38,139 nucleotides of DNA, taken from an uncultured Alphaproteobacteria bacterium. Its GTDB lineage: Bacteria > Pseudomonadota > Alphaproteobacteria > SP197. Below are positions 37,774-38,139 of the stretch, in pieces (position 1 is the stretch's first letter; each line of letters opens with the position of its first letter). Below the pieces are notes generated by a model that had not been told where the DNA came from, did no database searches, and was given only the letters and a program-made list of their open reading frames with translations. The stretch lies in assembly GCA_938048755.1 (NCBI GenBank), contig CALIUG010000055.1:1-38139 (forward strand). Reading direction: 5' to 3'. The translations under genes and the position numbers were made by a program.

Positions 37774-37810
37774 AACTCTCTAACCTGATGCCGCCTCGAC
37801 CTATTCTCTG

Positions 37811-38098
37811 ATGCAACCCTGCTTCTATCTCCTTTCGAACAGAAAGAACGGCGCACTCTACGCAGGTTCAACCAGCAATCTTGCTGCACGGATCAACCAG
37901 CACCGAAGTCGGAAACCTGGCAGTTTCAGCGCACGCTACGGTGTCGTGCGTCTTGTGCACGCGGAGTTCTACGAAACCATGCCGGAAGCCATGCAACGGG
38001 AGCGTCGCGTCAAGAAGTGGAAACGTGCCTGGAAGATCGAACTGATTAAGAGGGACAATCCCGCCTGGAACGATCTCTATCTCACGATGCTCTGGTGA
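37811..38098 (+). CDS. GIY-YIG nuclease family protein (95 aa)
   Basis: MQPCFYLLSNRKNGALYAGSTSNLAARINQHR...YETMPEAMQRERRVKKWKRAWKIELIKRDNPAWNDLY: single-domain GIY-YIG pattern (GIY position altered to CFYLL, YIG to YAG). Confidence 0.9.
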   Translation: MQPCFYLLSNRKNGALYAGSTSNLAARINQHRSRKPGSFSARYGVVRLVHAEFYETMPEAMQRERRVKKWKRAWKIELIKRDNPAWNDLYLTMLW

Positions 38099-38105
38099 TA
38101 GGCTG

Positions 38106-38139
38106 GGAGATGGATGGCCCGGTCAAGCCGGGCCAAGTC
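38106..38139. repeat. Right arm of perfect 34-nt inverted repeat flanking the GIY-YIG ORF; contains an internal hairpin
   Basis: ggagatggatggcccggtcaagccgggccaagtc; internal ggcccgg-tcaag-ccgggcc (38116-38134). Reaches the last base of the window, so it may extend further. Confidence 0.95.

Noticed and set aside
1-38139. CRISPR array, tRNA/rRNA genes, prophage or classical IS transposase
   Set aside because: No regularly spaced direct repeats, tRNA-like cloverleaf blocks, phage structural genes or DDE/HUH transposase motifs were seen in the translations.

Overview
This 38.1 kb GC-rich window looks alphaproteobacterial (inferred from protein families and repeat style). It is mostly small-molecule catabolism: acyl-CoA ligase, acyl-CoA dehydrogenase and enoyl-CoA hydratase genes, SDR/epimerase and class II aldolase enzymes, a guanidino-compound (arginine) module (AruI-like TPP decarboxylase, LysR regulator, amidinotransferase-family enzyme, GbuA-like ureohydrolase), urease structural genes (fused gamma/beta plus alpha) without visible accessory genes, and a plus-strand operon of TauD, deacetylase-fold hydrolase, SDR, second TauD and M20 hydrolase. 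I found no CRISPR, rRNA, tRNA, prophage or classical transposase. The most unusual structure is at the right edge. A 95-aa GIY-YIG nuclease ORF (37811-38098) is bracketed by perfect 34-nt inverted repeats (37740-37773 and 38106-38139). Each arm also contains its own 7-bp-stem hairpin, so the arrangement resembles a REP/REPIN-like cassette carrying a nuclease. Other leads are a degenerate M48-like protein with a 13-Cys tail, a palindromic repeat family seen in two intergenic regions, a paired-paralog acyl-CoA operon, and two tandem tiny membrane ORFs. All family names come from reading the translations; no database search was run.
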